Shown: positions 10,880 to 23,440 of the stretch, in pieces
Layout: each line of letters starts with the position of its first letter
How positions within the stretch are numbered: position 1 is the stretch's first letter
Assembly (NCBI RefSeq): GCF_964204645.1
Contig: NC_134031.1
Coordinates: 3,083,001-3,147,000, forward strand
Direction: 5' to 3'
DNA: 64,000 nucleotides
Origin: Tubulanus polymorphus
Taxonomy: Eukaryota; Nemertea; Palaeonemertea; Tubulaniformes; Tubulanidae
Program-made: the position numbers and the translations under genes
Notes under the pieces: generated by a model
The model's database searches: none
Told to the model about the DNA's origin: nothing
The model's input: the letters and a program-made list of their open reading frames with translations, nothing else

Positions 10880-13800
10880 AAATACTATTAGAAAACCAAC
10901 CATTTTCAAACTTGTGTTTATTTGATGGCAGTCTTCTAAATGTTGTACCATTTTGACCATGCAGACCATTTCCATTTCTAGCAGAATTTCACTTCCAAGA
11001 GCCATAATGTCATAAACTTTAGAGCACTGGGGATTTACTGGAAGAAAATGAATTTACAAGTAATTGAAATTGTTTTATAACAAGCGAGAACCAGGTTGAA
11101 TCATGAAGAGAAAATTACTTGGTTTCTTATAGAAATAATAGCATCTTCAGCAACGAGCTTCTTCAATATTTGAAGGTGAATATTCTCAATTTCTCAAGCT
11201 GCAATTCGTGTCTTGTGCATTGCATTCTGGAAAGAGAGAAGTTATGCCAGAAAATAATTGGTGAAATAAATAGAAACTGCAGCGTGTTTGTGTTCGATTA
11301 AAAGAAAACCCACCAGGCTTTTGAGGTGTTCATCACAATCCGTTGAGTGTACGCGGATTTTTGACCGACCATTTTGCTGACTTGAAGATCTTTTGAAACC
11401 GGACGAAAAATGATAAACATATTTTATAACTGATAAATCCCCACAAATTACTGCAATAAATCGATATAAAACTCACTGCTTCTAACTAGTGTTTGATTTG
11501 TAGGATGTGATGTTTACTGTTTGCAGCAGTTCAGCTTCATTTTGGCCCCTAAAATAAAAAAGTTGTATAATTTTGACTTGATAATTGTAACTTTGAGCAA
11601 GAAAAAAGTGATCGAAAATTCACCTTATCTGTAATTCCATGGTGTTTAATTCGAGTGCAATGATTTCAAATTCTTGACTGTTTCAAGCTCAGAAGTTATT
11701 CATCATTATAGTGTTGAACTGGATGGTTATAAAACACAAAGCTCTTTAACAGGAAATGACTTTATACATTCATTCACAGTCAATCAGCAGCAAGTCTTTA
11801 GATACTGGAATCTGCAGAGATATTCACCGGTGCTTGTTTCGAGGATCAAAAGCAATGTACACCATTAACAAATCTTCAGTGAACTCCTAGCATTTAGTAT
11901 TCACAGATTCTGTCAGGGGTCCGCTTATTTCGGCTCCTAAAATACAAATGTATTAATGTTAGATATTGTCAGTTAAGTTGTTATGAAATAAGAGCTGTTT
12001 CAGATTGAAGCTCACAGCTTTCGTCTCGCTTGTTTGCAGAATTGTTAGGCTACGTGTGAGGAGAATCTAGCGATATGTTCGAAGTGAACATTGAACCAGG
12101 TCTTGCTGTAAATTTCAGGAGCTGTAAATTCTAGTGATGAACTTTATTCTGTCAAGAGAAAGAATTGATTAGTGAAATAAAGAAACATCACATGTATGTC
12201 TGCAACCGGTATTCTGAAAATTTCTATTTTTCTTACCTGTTTTGATTATTGTAGCAAATTGCCCACGATATTTCCCGAGGAAGAGATTTTGATAGGGGAT
12301 CCAGCAGCAGCACTTCTTACAAAGCTTTTGAGAGAATGACACATAAAAATTCAGTATAGAATAATATATTGCTAGGTTATCATCAAATTAGAGAAAAACT
12401 CACCATTTCCAGACTTGTATCGGATTAGTTTAGTGCCTTATGACCATCCATTTCCAGCAAGATTTCACTTCCCAAGAGCCATAATGTCATAAAGATGAGA
12501 GCACTGACGATTTCCTGAAATAAAGAATACATGAATGATTGAACCGTACAGTTATATAGTCTACTAGGTTGAATTGGGTAGCGAAAATCACTTAGTTTCT
12601 CATGAAATAGCAGCTTCAGCAACAATAACAAGCTTCCTCATTATTTGATGGTGAATATTTTCCATTTTTCCAGCACAATTTGTGATGGGCGCACCGCATT
12701 CTGGAAAGAGAAAAATCATACCAGAAAATAATAAGTGAAATGAATAGAAAATGCAGCTTGTTTGTGTTCAATGGACCGAAACCCACCGCATGTTGAGTGT
12801 ATGCAGATTTCTGAGGAGTCTGATGGTATCTATAGAATATACTCTAAAATAAAATGTACAAATTCGATTCATCATTTATGGAACTGGATGGTCATAAAAG
12901 AAAAACTTTTTATCAGGAAATTACTTCATACATTTAGTCAAACAGTAGCAAGTTTTATAGAGACTGGAATCTGCAGAGATATTTACCGGTGCTTTTTGAA
13001 ATGAGAGGATCTAAATCAAAGTCAATCATTTACAAATCTTCAGTGAATCCCTAGCGTTAGTGTTCCCTGATTCTGTCAAATGTTCTGCTTATGTTGGCTC
13101 CTAAAATACAAATGCATAATTGCTATAAATTGTCAGTTAAGTTGTTATGAAATAAGATCTGTTTCAGATTGAAGCTCACAGCTTTCATCTCACTTGTTTG
13201 CGGAACTATTGGGATGCATGTGAAGAGGATCTAGCAATCAATATGTTTGAGGTGAACTTTGAACTTGGATCTTTTGAGCTGTAAATTCTGGTGCTGTATG
13301 GGTTTCATTCTGTAAAGAGAAATTGATTAGTGTATTAAGAAACATTACATATGCGTCTGCTTTTCTGGAATTAACTATTTTTCTTACCTGTTTTGATTAT
13401 TGTCGCAAATTGTCCACAATATTTCCCGAGGAGATTTTGATAGGGGATGCAGCAGCAGCAGCAGCAGCAGCACTTCTTACAAAGCTTTTGAGAGAATGAC
13501 ACATAAAAATACTGTATAGAATAGTTTATTTCCAGGTGTTTATCAAATTAGAGCACGGTGGAGTGAAAAACTCACTTGACTATCGGATTAAGTTTAGTAC
13601 CATTTTGACCATGCAGACTATTTCCATTTCTAGCAGGATTTCACTTCCACGAGCCATAATGTCATAAGTTAAGAGCACTGATGATTTCCTGAAGAAACTA
13701 AAACATAGATAATTGAAGCACACAGTTGTAAAACAAGCAAGAACCAGGTTGAATTATGTAGAGAAAATTACTTACTTATAACACCACAAATTACTGCAAT

Positions 13801-13900
13801 AAATCCATATAAAACTCACCACTTCTGACTTTGATTTGTAGAACGCAATGTTCCAGATTTTGTTCACCTTCATTTTGTCCCCTAAAATACGAATGTTTTA
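10880..13900 (-). repeat. Segmental tandem duplications with splice-like borders
   Basis: Blocks of 60-350 bp recur in the same order. Sequence around 10.89-11.04 kb (AGAGCCATAATGTCATAA) reappears at 12.41-12.52 and 13.58-13.69 kb; 11.93-12.33 kb reappears at 13.09-13.49 kb; 11.12 kb reappears at 12.59 kb. Offsets are about 1.16 kb and 1.47 kb. On the minus strand many blocks look like exons. Examples are 11548-11477 and 13881-13820, both bordered by TATTTTAG acceptors and GTGAGTTTTAT donors, and blocks ending in CAAAACAG before GTAAGAA at 12,237 and 13,388. Duplicated blocks do not keep a common open frame (one copy has an early TAA), so a repetitive spliced non-coding RNA or a decayed gene is likelier than an intact protein gene. 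Confidence 0.6.
13447..13471. repeat. (CAG)n trinucleotide run in one duplicated block
   Basis: About eight CAG/GCA units; the homologous block at 12.30 kb has only three, so the run expanded or contracted after duplication. Confidence 0.85.
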
Positions 13901-14178
13901 GAGTAGCATACAAGTTGTTATGAAATAAGAGCAGTTTTAAACCGTATCTCACCATTTTCTCAACGTTTTTAAGCTAACAGTATTTGAGGTCGGCTGTTGG
14001 TTGCTAAAACCTCAAACGCTCTGTCCGCTGAAAATATGTATGAAAAGCATAACACGTCGATAATTTCAACTTCGATCAGGATTTAAAATGATTGAAAACT
14101 CACCTCAAACTGCTGTGATATGAAAAATAAACAGATAGATGATGAATACTGATGATAAATTACCAAACTGGGTTTTAC

Positions 14179-14200
14179 CTGCTGCTGGTCCTGTGTGTTT
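14179..14200 (-). other. Possible 22-nt microexon
   Basis: Minus strand: CATTTCAG acceptor, 22 bases (AAACACACAGGACCAGCAGCAG), then GTAAAA donor. It may belong to the spliced repetitive transcript proposed for 10.9-14.2 kb. Evidence is splice-site pattern only. Confidence 0.25.
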
Positions 14201-14444
14201 CTGAAATGAGAGTAAAACAGCAGATGAGATTAAAACAGCAGTTTTTAGTTCGTAAATAATTCAAATCGTCGACAGAGACTCCTGAGAATTCTGTAGAGAA
14301 ATTCATCTCTAGCTTTGAACTTAACTTTCAGATAGTAGATTCTATTGGCTTTATTTGATGCTGAAAAGAAAAAGAAACAATAATCAGTGATCACAGAGCA
14401 GCAAGCGACATCTCAAAGCTTTCAATCAATCAGAAACTGGTGTC

Positions 14445-14692
14445 AATAACAGTTAACAACAACTGTCAACAACTGTGATCAATTATTTTCCTTCGCCACA
14501 ATCAAATGTGTTCACAATTTTGCTGTAGATCTCAGACTGATTGAACAGTTACAGATACATGTAACATCGTGTACAGTTATAGAGTACAGATTACTGCATT
14601 AGTTCATCCTGTGATTGAACAGTGAATTGTTCTCTCATCTTCACAATTCCCATCCGTCTAACTAAAACATCGTAACACTTCAACTCATCTAA
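14445..14692. repeat. Left arm of an 8-kb-spaced inverted repeat
   Basis: The segment running from ATAACAGTTAAC through CTAACTAAAACATCGTAACA is matched in reverse complement at 22,563-22,815. A C-rich minisatellite directly follows it. Confidence 0.75.
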
Positions 14693-15118
14693 CCTCCCGT
14701 CCCGACCCTCCCAGACCCCATCCCTCCCGCCCTCCCAGACCCCTTCCCTCCCGCCCTCCCAGACCCCTCCCCTCCCCCCTCCCAGACCCCTTCCCTCCCC
14801 CCTCCCAGACCCCTTCCCTCCCGACCCTCCCGGACCCCATCCCTCCCGCCCTCCCAGACCCCATCCCTCCCTCCCTCCCAGACCCCATCCCTCCCTCCCT
14901 CCCAGACCCCAACCCTCCTGCCTCCCTCCCAGACCCCAACCCTCCTGCCTCCCTCCCAGACCCTAACCCTCCCGCCTCCCTCCCAGACCCCATCCCTCCC
15001 TCAATGCCCACCCACCAAGCCCTCCCACAATGCCCACCCACCAAGCCCTCCCCCAATGCCCACCCACCAAGCCCTCCCCCAATGCCCACCCACCAAGCCC
15101 TCCCTCAATGCCCACTTA
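14693..15118. repeat. C-rich minisatellite (CCCTCCCAGACCCCATCCCT)
   Basis: About twenty degenerate units of 18-26 bp, changing near 15.0 kb to a CAATGCCCACCCACCAAGCC unit. All C-rich on the + strand. Gly/Arg-rich frames on the minus strand here are artefacts of the repeat. Confidence 0.9.
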
Positions 15119-15960
15119 TCAGGTCTCCTCAACTCTTTCGTCTCTTCATCACTCATCTGTACAATACCTCAAAAAAGGACTTGCCATTTTTCACGATCAT
15201 ATCAATTGAATTAACAAATATAAATACTTAATCGATTGCATCATTCACAAGGCTCAGAGATGAAGGGATTCAAATGATCAAATACCAAGTTCACAAACTA
15301 ATCAGTGTCGAAAATCACAAGGCCTCATTTCTATCATGTTTCTATAGATGATTCCTTTATCAATAGGTCAACCAGGGCCGTGATAGATTTCATTTATCAA
15401 ATGGAGTGAGTTTCAGTTGTAGAGGTGTTTATCTCTAAATTATCGAACCAAACCTAAGAAACTAAACTAACATTGCTGTAAAGGAGGAAGGTATGGAGGG
15501 TTCACGAGAACCAGGCCGAATCTCTACACTCACAATGCTGTGTGGAGGGCAAACACAAACCAAGGACAAGAATGATGGCTGATTCGGATACTAGATCAAA
15601 AACTAACAAGGCTATTCATGTTGCTTCACGAATTCAACAAGTCATCATTCTCATTATGAAACCATTGTGGACTAATGACAGTTGGTAGTCAGATTAGACA
15701 TTTCTATCCCTCTATCACTACTACTGCTAGAGGCTTTACATGAGCAAGTTGTTTTATGGAATTCTTTTCATAAGATTAATTAATCAATGTTTATGAACTG
15801 CCTATGTCTATATGCTACAAAATAGATAATAAACGATCTGTCTTTTCAAGTTACACATGAACCCAGTGGAACGAATAAAACTACAGCCATATCTCATCGT
15901 TTGCCATTTTTTCCTATTTTCTTTTTCGGTCTTTTTTGTTTCAGCACACATAATTCTTTT
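15119..15960. other. Intergenic, no gene recognised
   Basis: AT-rich sequence with no supported ORF or repeat that I could delimit. Confidence 0.4.
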
Positions 15961-15963
15961 TTT

Positions 15964-16155
15964 GAGTCGAGGCAGGAATAGACCCCTGCCCGCCCTCTGA
16001 GCGTGCAGGACACTAAACCTTCGAATTGCTCTCGGACCACACTCTTTATATTCTTCTTTGTGCTTTTGAGTCGAGGTAGGAATAGACCCCTGCCCGCCAT
16101 CTAGGCCAGCAAGACACTAGACCTTCGAATTGCTCTCGAACCTCACTCTTTATAT
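15964..16155. repeat. Tandem duplication, about 104-bp unit, two copies
   Basis: Two copies of a block starting GAGTCGAGG.AGGAATAGAC and ending CTCTCG.ACC.CACTCTTTAT, about 85% alike by eye. Confidence 0.85.
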
Positions 16156-16535
16156 CAGCATTTTATGCTGTTTTACATTCGCTTCATATCTTTCTTTACA
16201 TATGGCTTTTTCTTATTGGCTTTTCCCATTTATCTTCTCACTGGCACTCACCAGTTCCAACTGGGTTCATATTTATACGTCAAATTTCTTGTAGAGATAA
16301 ACAGCAATAAATCAATGACAGTAACATGTTTTTGTTGATTTAGAGAATCCCTCACAGCTGCCAATAAAACCAGTAGTAGCAGTAGCACTGATATACAATA
16401 TTGTATACAGATGATTCTTACATTAACAACGTCATTAGTTCCACGTAAATCATTTCATCCTCAAATAGATTTGTGAAGACAACAGAAATAAATCATGTTT
16501 TTATGGACTTTTATAGCTTAAGATATTTCATTCAT

Positions 16536-17343
16536 AGCCCTGGTTTGGTGACCAAAGAGTCAAAGTTTGGTTCACAGCCCTGCTTTGGTGACCAAAGAGT
16601 CAAGGTTTGGTTCACAGCACTGGTTTGGTGACCGAAGAGTCAAAGTTTGGTTCACAGCCCTGGTTTGGTGACCAAAGAGTCAACATTTGGTTAACAGCCC
16701 TGGTTTTGTGACCAAAGAGTCAGAGTTTGGTTAACAGCCCTGGTTTGGTGACCGAAGAATCAACATTTGGTTAACAGCCCTGGTTTGGCGACCAAAGAGT
16801 CAAAGTTTGGTTCACAGCACTGGTTTGGCGACCAAAGAGTCAACATTTGGTTTACAGCCCTGATGTGGTGACCAAAGACTCAACATTTAGTTAACAGTCC
16901 TGGTTTGGTGACCAAAGAGTCAAAGTTTGGTTCACAGCCCTGGTGTGGTGACCAAAGAGTCAAAGTTTGGTTCACAGCCCTGGTTTGGTGACCAAAGAGT
17001 CAACATTTGGTTAACAGTCCAGGTTTGGTGACCCAAGGGTCAACATTTGGTTCACAGCCCTGGTTTGGTGACCAAAGATTGGAACTTTGGTTAACAGTCC
17101 AGGTTTGGTGACCCAAGGGTCAAAGTTTGGTTCACTGCCCTGGTTTGGTGATCAAAGATTGGAACTTTGGTTAACAGTCCAGGTTTGGTGACCTAAGAGT
17201 CAAAAATTGGTTCACGGCCCTGGTTTGGTGACCAAACAGTCAATGTTTGGTTCACAGCCCTGGTTTGGTGACCAAAGCTTTAAAGTTTGGTTCACTGCCC
17301 TGGTTTGGCGACCAAAGTATCAACATTTTTCACGGCCCTGGTT
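16536..17343. repeat. 40-bp satellite array, about 20 copies
   Basis: Head-to-tail 40-bp units containing GCCCTGGTTTGGTGACCAAA and GAGTCAAAGTTTGGTTCACA. Variants alternate between GTTCACAGCCC and GTTAACAGTCC ends, which suggests a partial two-unit higher-order pattern in the middle. The unit contains the palindrome TTTGGTGACCAAA. Confidence 0.95.
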
Positions 17344-19700
17344 CAATAACTATACTAAGTTGGCATTAAACTAAGAATAACTCAGATATTTGATAAATTA
17401 CATGCGGAGCAGTTTTTAGCCATTAAATGGTCACCGCTGAAAAAATGCACATAACATGAAATTGAGCTTTGCATGTTTTAAAAACTGGCCATAATGGATA
17501 GATCAGACACAGTCACCCACATGATCACATGTATAAAGCTTAATCTAGCACACTAGCATCAAAGCCACCACAATAAGTACACCGGCGTCAAAATAACCTA
17601 GTGTGAGGGGGCAATTTCTAGGCATTTTTTGCTTGATATTTTTTGACGCAACGCGCCAAGTTCGCCTGAGTGTGCGCCTAATTCTGTATCAGTGCCGCAG
17701 GATTTAGTTTCAATGCGCATGCGTGACCTACTTGCCACTTGACCTACAATAGTGACAGATGCAGCGGTTGAAGCTGCATGGTTGTTGCTAGTGTGCGGGA
17801 AAAGTTTTCGGTGTCAATGTCACTGATAAATTGTCGCGGCGTTGTTGTTGCCGCAGCTTTGAGGCTAGTGTGCTTTTAGATTGAACCCTAAATGGGTTCA
17901 CAATCTGTACTAATTAATGTCAAAAATTGAACTAATTAGAGTCTGGAATAATGCATCGATCAAACATCTAAGAGCTACGTCATATAAACTTGACAAATTG
18001 AAGCACTGATAAAATTTCAAATACTTAAACTGCAGAGGATGAAAATAACTTTCAAATAAACTGATATGATCGTGGAAAATGGCTAAATAATCTAACTGTC
18101 ACAAAGAGAAATAAAGCTAACCATTGACAAAACACTAGAGTATCCCGCAATGAAACCAAAAATATATTAAGTTTGAAAATGTTTCTTTGGATTTGCGCAG
18201 TTCATTCTATGTTTCGACTACATTCTAATATTCATCAGGAATGAGAAATATAGCTGCAAAGCAGCGATAACGGATTTTCTGCTTTAATGATTTCGCGATC
18301 GCGATCAACTAGCGATAACGGGTTTTCTGCTTTAATGATTCCGCGATATTGAACAACTCGGAAGTGATAAAGTCCGTATTGAATTAATTCATCCAAATCT
18401 TATTCCGCATAATTCAATAGGTGCTGCCGATTCACTGCGAAGGGACATACCAGAAGCTAGTTGCTTATTGTCATGTGCTCTAGTTATTGCTAATTTGCTT
18501 ATTCATAATTGCTTGTTCGTCTGCTAGCGCCACCTTGGTGTATATTTCTGTTATTAACTGCATGATTATCAAAAGATGATACCCAGTATAAAACCATCGT
18601 CCCGCGGATGGCATCAAGATTGCCAAGGTACAAAACCCTGCCATGGTCCTGAGGATGACAACAAGCAATTGGCAATTTGCAACTACGATAAATGTTTACG
18701 ACTCTACAGCGCTTTCATGACGGTGATTCATCAAAATACAGCTGCCGCATTTGTAGATCTTAAGGATCCTTATGATTTTATCGGAATCATATTTTTGGTA
18801 AGGAACATATTTCACACGTAAGTCTAATGGGTTCGAAAGCCCGCTCGTAAACTTGGAAGTGATGAATATTTATGGGATTGCATTGTTATCAATGAATACG
18901 AATACTAATTACATTCCAACCATTTCTATGGTACATATATAGAGGAAAAAACAATATTTACAATTAATAACAACATACGCAATTACATCAAAATGAAGAA
19001 AATTGACGCATTTCAATCATACACATAAATCACTAAGATCTTAAATAATTCTCATCACAGAAATAATCTTAAATCCATAATTAAGATGTATAAATGTGCT
19101 TTCAGTATGTGAGTGAACCCCTAGGTGGCGCTCCTTAAAAGAGCCGTTCGTTCTTATGAACGGATATTGACGAAACCTAAGTACGAAATTCAATCCAGCA
19201 AGGCAGAAACCCGTTATCAGCTTAACAGCTATATTCTTAGATCCGTAACTAGGATGGATAAACGCGCTTTATCAAAGTGAACTACTCGCTCAAAGTAGTG
19301 GGAAGGGTCTGTGAGAACTCAAGGTAAAACTGGATCAGGTTCAAAAATATTTCCTGATATAAGTATAATCAGGGCCTTTTGTTCTGTTGAAAAAAACTAG
19401 AAGTCTCAGCTTGAAATACACTGATATCAAAAGAATCTACTCAGAAATATGAAAGTTGAGGATGTATGATAGAACAATAGTCACTCTGTCTTTGTCAATC
19501 CGTGTCTTCATTGTTCCCCCTATATATCGTATGTCCTATAAATCATACAGTTTATTTCAGAAAATGTGTCCCCTCTATGCGAAAAAACTAGGATAACTAA
19601 CTACTATGGATATTTATCTATCTTCAAAAAGTGATATCTATGCCGTGTACTGCTAAAGGCAAATAAAGAGAATCTGAAAATTGATTAAGATGATTACTAC
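17344..19700. other. Intergenic with a B-box repeat fragment near 18.6 kb
   Basis: At 18.58-18.66 kb lies a diverged copy of the GATGGCATC..GATTGCCA.GGCACAAACCCTGCC repeat family. At 18.25-18.35 kb the phrase CGATAACGG.TTTTCTGCTTTAATGATT occurs twice. Otherwise AT-rich with no recognised gene. Confidence 0.4.
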
Positions 19701-20284
19701 CGGAAGCGTGCTGGGCACATCATTTACGAGAAATAAAAATTCTATTTTCAGTTGAGATATATCTCAACATATCATTTCGAGTTATTCACCATTAATTCAT
19801 TTACGGTTAAAAAAAAGTTTAGCTGAATTTATGTCGAGTTATTATCTCAACATAGATTTATTTACGATTGATAAAAGGTTTTGCCATTGTTTTGCTGATT
19901 TTATGACGACTTATATCTCGGCATAAAATTATTTACGATTAATAAAAAGTTTTTGGTGAGCATTCACACGGCGTTTTGACACGCGTCGATAAAATGGCTT
20001 GTCACCCGGCCCACAAGATGGCACCTTCTGCTAAATGATTTACTGGACCTGGATGAAGTCTTGCTTGCAGATTCGAAGTAGAGCAAGACATTCTTCATTT
20101 GACCAATTCGATCCTCTGTCGGGTTTAGACATTTTTGCGAATTCGATTTTATTCTATCTCTGAAACTCTAAGCGTCGTTTAAACGCGATTCAAAACACGG
20201 AAGTAAAACGGTTGATGATCGCGACACACGTATACAAATATTCGTTACACTCCAAACATTTCCACAGTATAGGGAGGAAAAAAC

Positions 20285-20350
20285 CCATCCTCCCCCGGCA
20301 GGGATTCGAACCTGATGGCATCGAGATTGCCACGGCACGAAACCCTGCCA
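20285..20350. repeat. tRNA-like B-box repeat, copy inside the TIR element
   Basis: GCAGGGATTCGAACCTGATG is the complement of a pol III B box (GGTTCGAATCC). It is followed by GCATCGAGATTGCCACGGCA. An inverted partner lies at 20,565-20,630. Confidence 0.6.
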
Positions 20351-20564
20351 TAATCGACCGTGTGCGCAGATACATGCGCAGTTCAGATGATGTGATTTTT
20401 AGCCAATCAGAAATCCCGTTTTATTTTAGCCCGGGTTTTCCCATTTATAGTTCTTCCTTGAAATTTGCCTCAACGATTATACAACGAGCAATCTGATTGG
20501 TGCCGCCAGTTTTCGTTCGGAAAGCTGCGCATGTACCTGCGCACCCGGTCTACTGATGCAGGGG

Positions 20565-20630
20565 TTCGTGCCGTGGCTGAGTGTAGCGATGCCATCAGGT
20601 TCGAGTCCCTGCAGAGGGAGGATGGAAAAA
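20565..20630. repeat. tRNA-like B-box repeat, inverted partner
   Basis: Contains GTTCGTGCCGTGGCTGAG and GCCATCAGGTTCGAGTCCCT, the reverse complement of the copy at 20,285-20,350. The pair makes a second inverted repeat nested inside the TIR element. Confidence 0.6.
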
Positions 20631-21171
20631 ACCGTACTTAAATTGATTACATAAACGGTAATATAAGCATTTAAAACTTAATAAACTTGAGTCGCACTCT
20701 ACCGCAGAGGTCACGACATCTACCGCAGAGATTCAGAATCACGATTTAGACCGGACCATATATTGAGACCGATCCAAAATTTGGACCTAAATTTCGTCGC
20801 GTGAACGCGCCTATTATCTCGACATAAAATAATTTAGGAAAAGACGGGAAAAAATTGAATTTATGTCGCGATAATTATGAAATCGGGAAAACTTTTTATT
20901 AATCGTAATTGTAATTAAACGTTTAAAATTGTTGACATAATAACTCGACATGAAATCAAATTTCTTTTCATAAATGATGTCGCCAGGACGGCAGCGGACC
21001 TCGATGGAAAATCGAATTGTGAATAAAAGACAAAGATTTCAGAATTTATGTCGAGATAACTCGATATAAAATTTGAAAAACTTAATCGTTAAATGATGTT
21101 GATGTTGAGATATATCGCAACTGAAAATAAAATTTTCATTTCTCATAAATGACGTCCCCAGGACGCTTCCG

Positions 21172-22240
21172 TATAGATTTTAATACAAATCACTTTTTTA
21201 ATATATTCCATGCTCTCTTTTTAAAATAAACAGTACGTTTGTCTTCGAATCTGCAGCCAAAGAGGAAGCAGCATTGAATGACGCATGGAATATTCGGTCA
21301 CTATTTCACACGCATTCGTGGCATGTAATGGCGGCTTAGCCATCGTCAGCGAGCGCCGCAGGTGCAAATCTCCAAAAGGGGATCCGGGCATCCCCCTTAC
21401 GAAGTATTGAAAGATTAGATGAATGTCGTTGCATTCTAAGCGCTTTCCTGGTTGAAATTAGGAATGTAATACGCTCACAATTTCACTATTTTGTAAGCAA
21501 GTCTTGGGGAGAAAATTCTAAGATCATTCGGTAAAAAAACAAGGGAACACGCACCGCTGCGACCACTCCTGGATCCACCACTGAATGTGGACTGCCTCTC
21601 GACAACAATCTTCTAAGTCCTCGAGACTGCAGTCTTCCTACTAAAGTGCTTTAACCGCAGTCAGTATTTCGAATGATATTTAAAGGAGCTTATAAGTAGA
21701 ATACAACTTTTTGATGGCATCGTATTCAAAAAGAAGCAGTACGCCACCAGCTTTCAACAGTAATTATTACGTAAATAATTGTCGATTAATTGAATTGCTC
21801 ATTAAGCCATATTTCGATCAGGGAGCAGTTTCTAAAATCATTCACGTAAATTAGTCATTCGTGGCCGACTTGAATAACGGCCCTAAAAAATTAAAAAGTA
21901 CCCATTCAAAAATCAGGGGCAATTATCTCTTAACGGTTTTAAGAGAAGTGACAGTGAAATTACGCGCACTAACCGGAGATCAAACCCGGGTCTCATAGAA
22001 GGCAATCGCACTATAAACCAGTAAAACTAATAGAACTAGTCCATTAAACCAGCTTGTCGTATGCATAACGACTGTAGAATTACATGTTCAAGTCTCGTGT
22101 GATGCCTAACAGTAAAGGTGTTTTATACTAATCCTATTGGTTATTAGAATACTATAAAAAATGGGACACATTTTCTGAAATATCCTGAAGTTCGAGACTA
22201 ATAACTACTACGACTGTACCTGACCCTAAATCCCCACCCG
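21172..22240. other. Intergenic, no gene recognised
   Basis: No domain-like ORF. Scattered repeat-like sequence only. Confidence 0.4.
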
Positions 22241-22558
22241 CCTAAACCCTAAACCCTACACTTCCACCCACCTAGACCCTTTACCCCTCCCTCCAAAGTC
22301 CTACCAACACCCATCCTCCCCTGCCCAACCCTACATCCTACCCTCCCTCACTCCATCCCTCTTAGACCCCATCCCTCCTGCCCTCCCAGACCCCCATCCC
22401 TCCCGCCCTCCCAGACCCCATCCCTCCCCACCCTCCCAGACCCCATCCCTCCCCCCTCCTGCCCTCCCAGACCCCATCCCTCCCGCCCTCCCGGACCCCT
22501 TCCCTCCCACCCTCCCAGACCCCATCCCTCCCCCAGCCCTACCCACCCTCCCCGAACC
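22241..22558. repeat. Second C-rich minisatellite
   Basis: Units of CCCTCCCAGACCCCATCCCT as at 14.7-15.1 kb, again C-rich on the + strand although the flanking arm is inverted relative to the first locus. It begins with a short AAACCCTAAACCCTA run. Confidence 0.9.
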
Positions 22559-22562
22559 CCAC

Positions 22563-22815
22563 GGTTAGATGAGTTGAAGTGTTACGATGTTTTAGTTAGA
22601 CGGATGGGAATTGTGAAGATGAGAGAACAATTCACTGTTCAATCACAGGATGAACTAATGTAGTAATCTGTACTCTTGTATCTGCACACAATGTTACATG
22701 TATCTGTAACTGTTCAAACAGTCCGAGATCTACAGCAGTATAATCTAGAGAAATTGTAAACACATCTGATTGTGGCGAAGGAACATGATTGATAACAGTT
22801 AACGTTGTGTTATTG
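22563..22815. repeat. Right arm of the 8-kb-spaced inverted repeat
   Basis: Reverse complement of 14,445-14,692. On the minus strand it keeps a 67-codon open frame (22835-22632) that is broken in the left arm. It has no recognisable domain. Confidence 0.75.
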
Positions 22816-23106
22816 ACATCGGGGACCAGTTTCATATTGAGTTGATCAATTTAGAAAACCTGTAAACCCGCTTTATTCTTTTATGTATCGCTGAAATAAC
22901 AATCCCAACTATGAACTAATCCTTACCAAATATATACACCACCGATATAAAGACAATTGAATGGATTCAATAAACAAATGTAAAAGCCAAGATTTCATTT
23001 CAAAACATGGTTTATAACGAACACTATAAAACTGGTCCCTTAAAATCAAATCAACAACCGATAAATAAGAGATAAATGTAACTTATCTTGAATTTCCATT
23101 CAATGA

Positions 23107-23440
23107 ATCCTGATGTCCTTTGCAGAATCCAAGAGTCTTAAAGTAAAACAGTGATTCCTGATGTCCCTGCACAGAATCCGAGAGTCTTATTGTAAAACAG
23201 TGATTCCTGATGTCCCTGCGCAGAATCCGAGAGTCTTATTGTAAAACAGTGATTCCTGATGTCCCTGTGCAGAATCTAAAAAAGTCTGATAGTAAAGCAC
23301 TGTTTCCTTGTCCTGTATTGAATCCAACAAAGTCATGTAAAGTACTGATTCCTTGTACTGTACTTAATCCAACGAAGTATTACTGTAAAGCACTGATTCC
23401 TGGTTGTCCTGCGCTGATTCCAAGGTCCCATTGTAGTGAT
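23107..23440. repeat. 49-bp tandem repeat, about 6-7 copies
   Basis: Units of GTGATTCCTGATGTCCCTGC, then GCAGAATCCGAGAGTCTTAT and TGTAAAACA. The first three or four are close to identical; later ones decay (TTCCTTGTACTGTACTTAAT). Confidence 0.9.

Larger units (their letters stand above)
19701..21171. mobile_element. 1.47-kb element with TIRs of at least 70 bp
   Basis: The left end (CGGAAGCGTGCTGGGCACAT, then GAGATATATCTCAAC) is matched over at least 70 bases by the reverse complement of the right end (CGGAAGCGTCCTGGGGACGT). Inside both halves the motif TTATGTCGAGATAA and its complement recur several times. No transposase frame was seen, so this looks like a non-autonomous foldback or MITE-like element. 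The target-site duplication could not be fixed by eye. Confidence 0.8.

Noticed and set aside
14685-15089. 134-codon Gly/Arg/Trp-rich frame on the minus strand
   Set aside because: Produced entirely by the C-rich minisatellite; the same happens at 22.33-22.55 kb.
16536-17343. CRISPR-like array
   Set aside because: The 40-bp units are contiguous and similar throughout; there are no unique spacers, and the genome is eukaryotic.
22225-22262. CCCTAAA repeats resembling a telomere
   Set aside because: Only two or three imperfect units that grade into the C-rich minisatellite; animal telomeres usually carry TTAGGG, and the window continues with genes on the far side.
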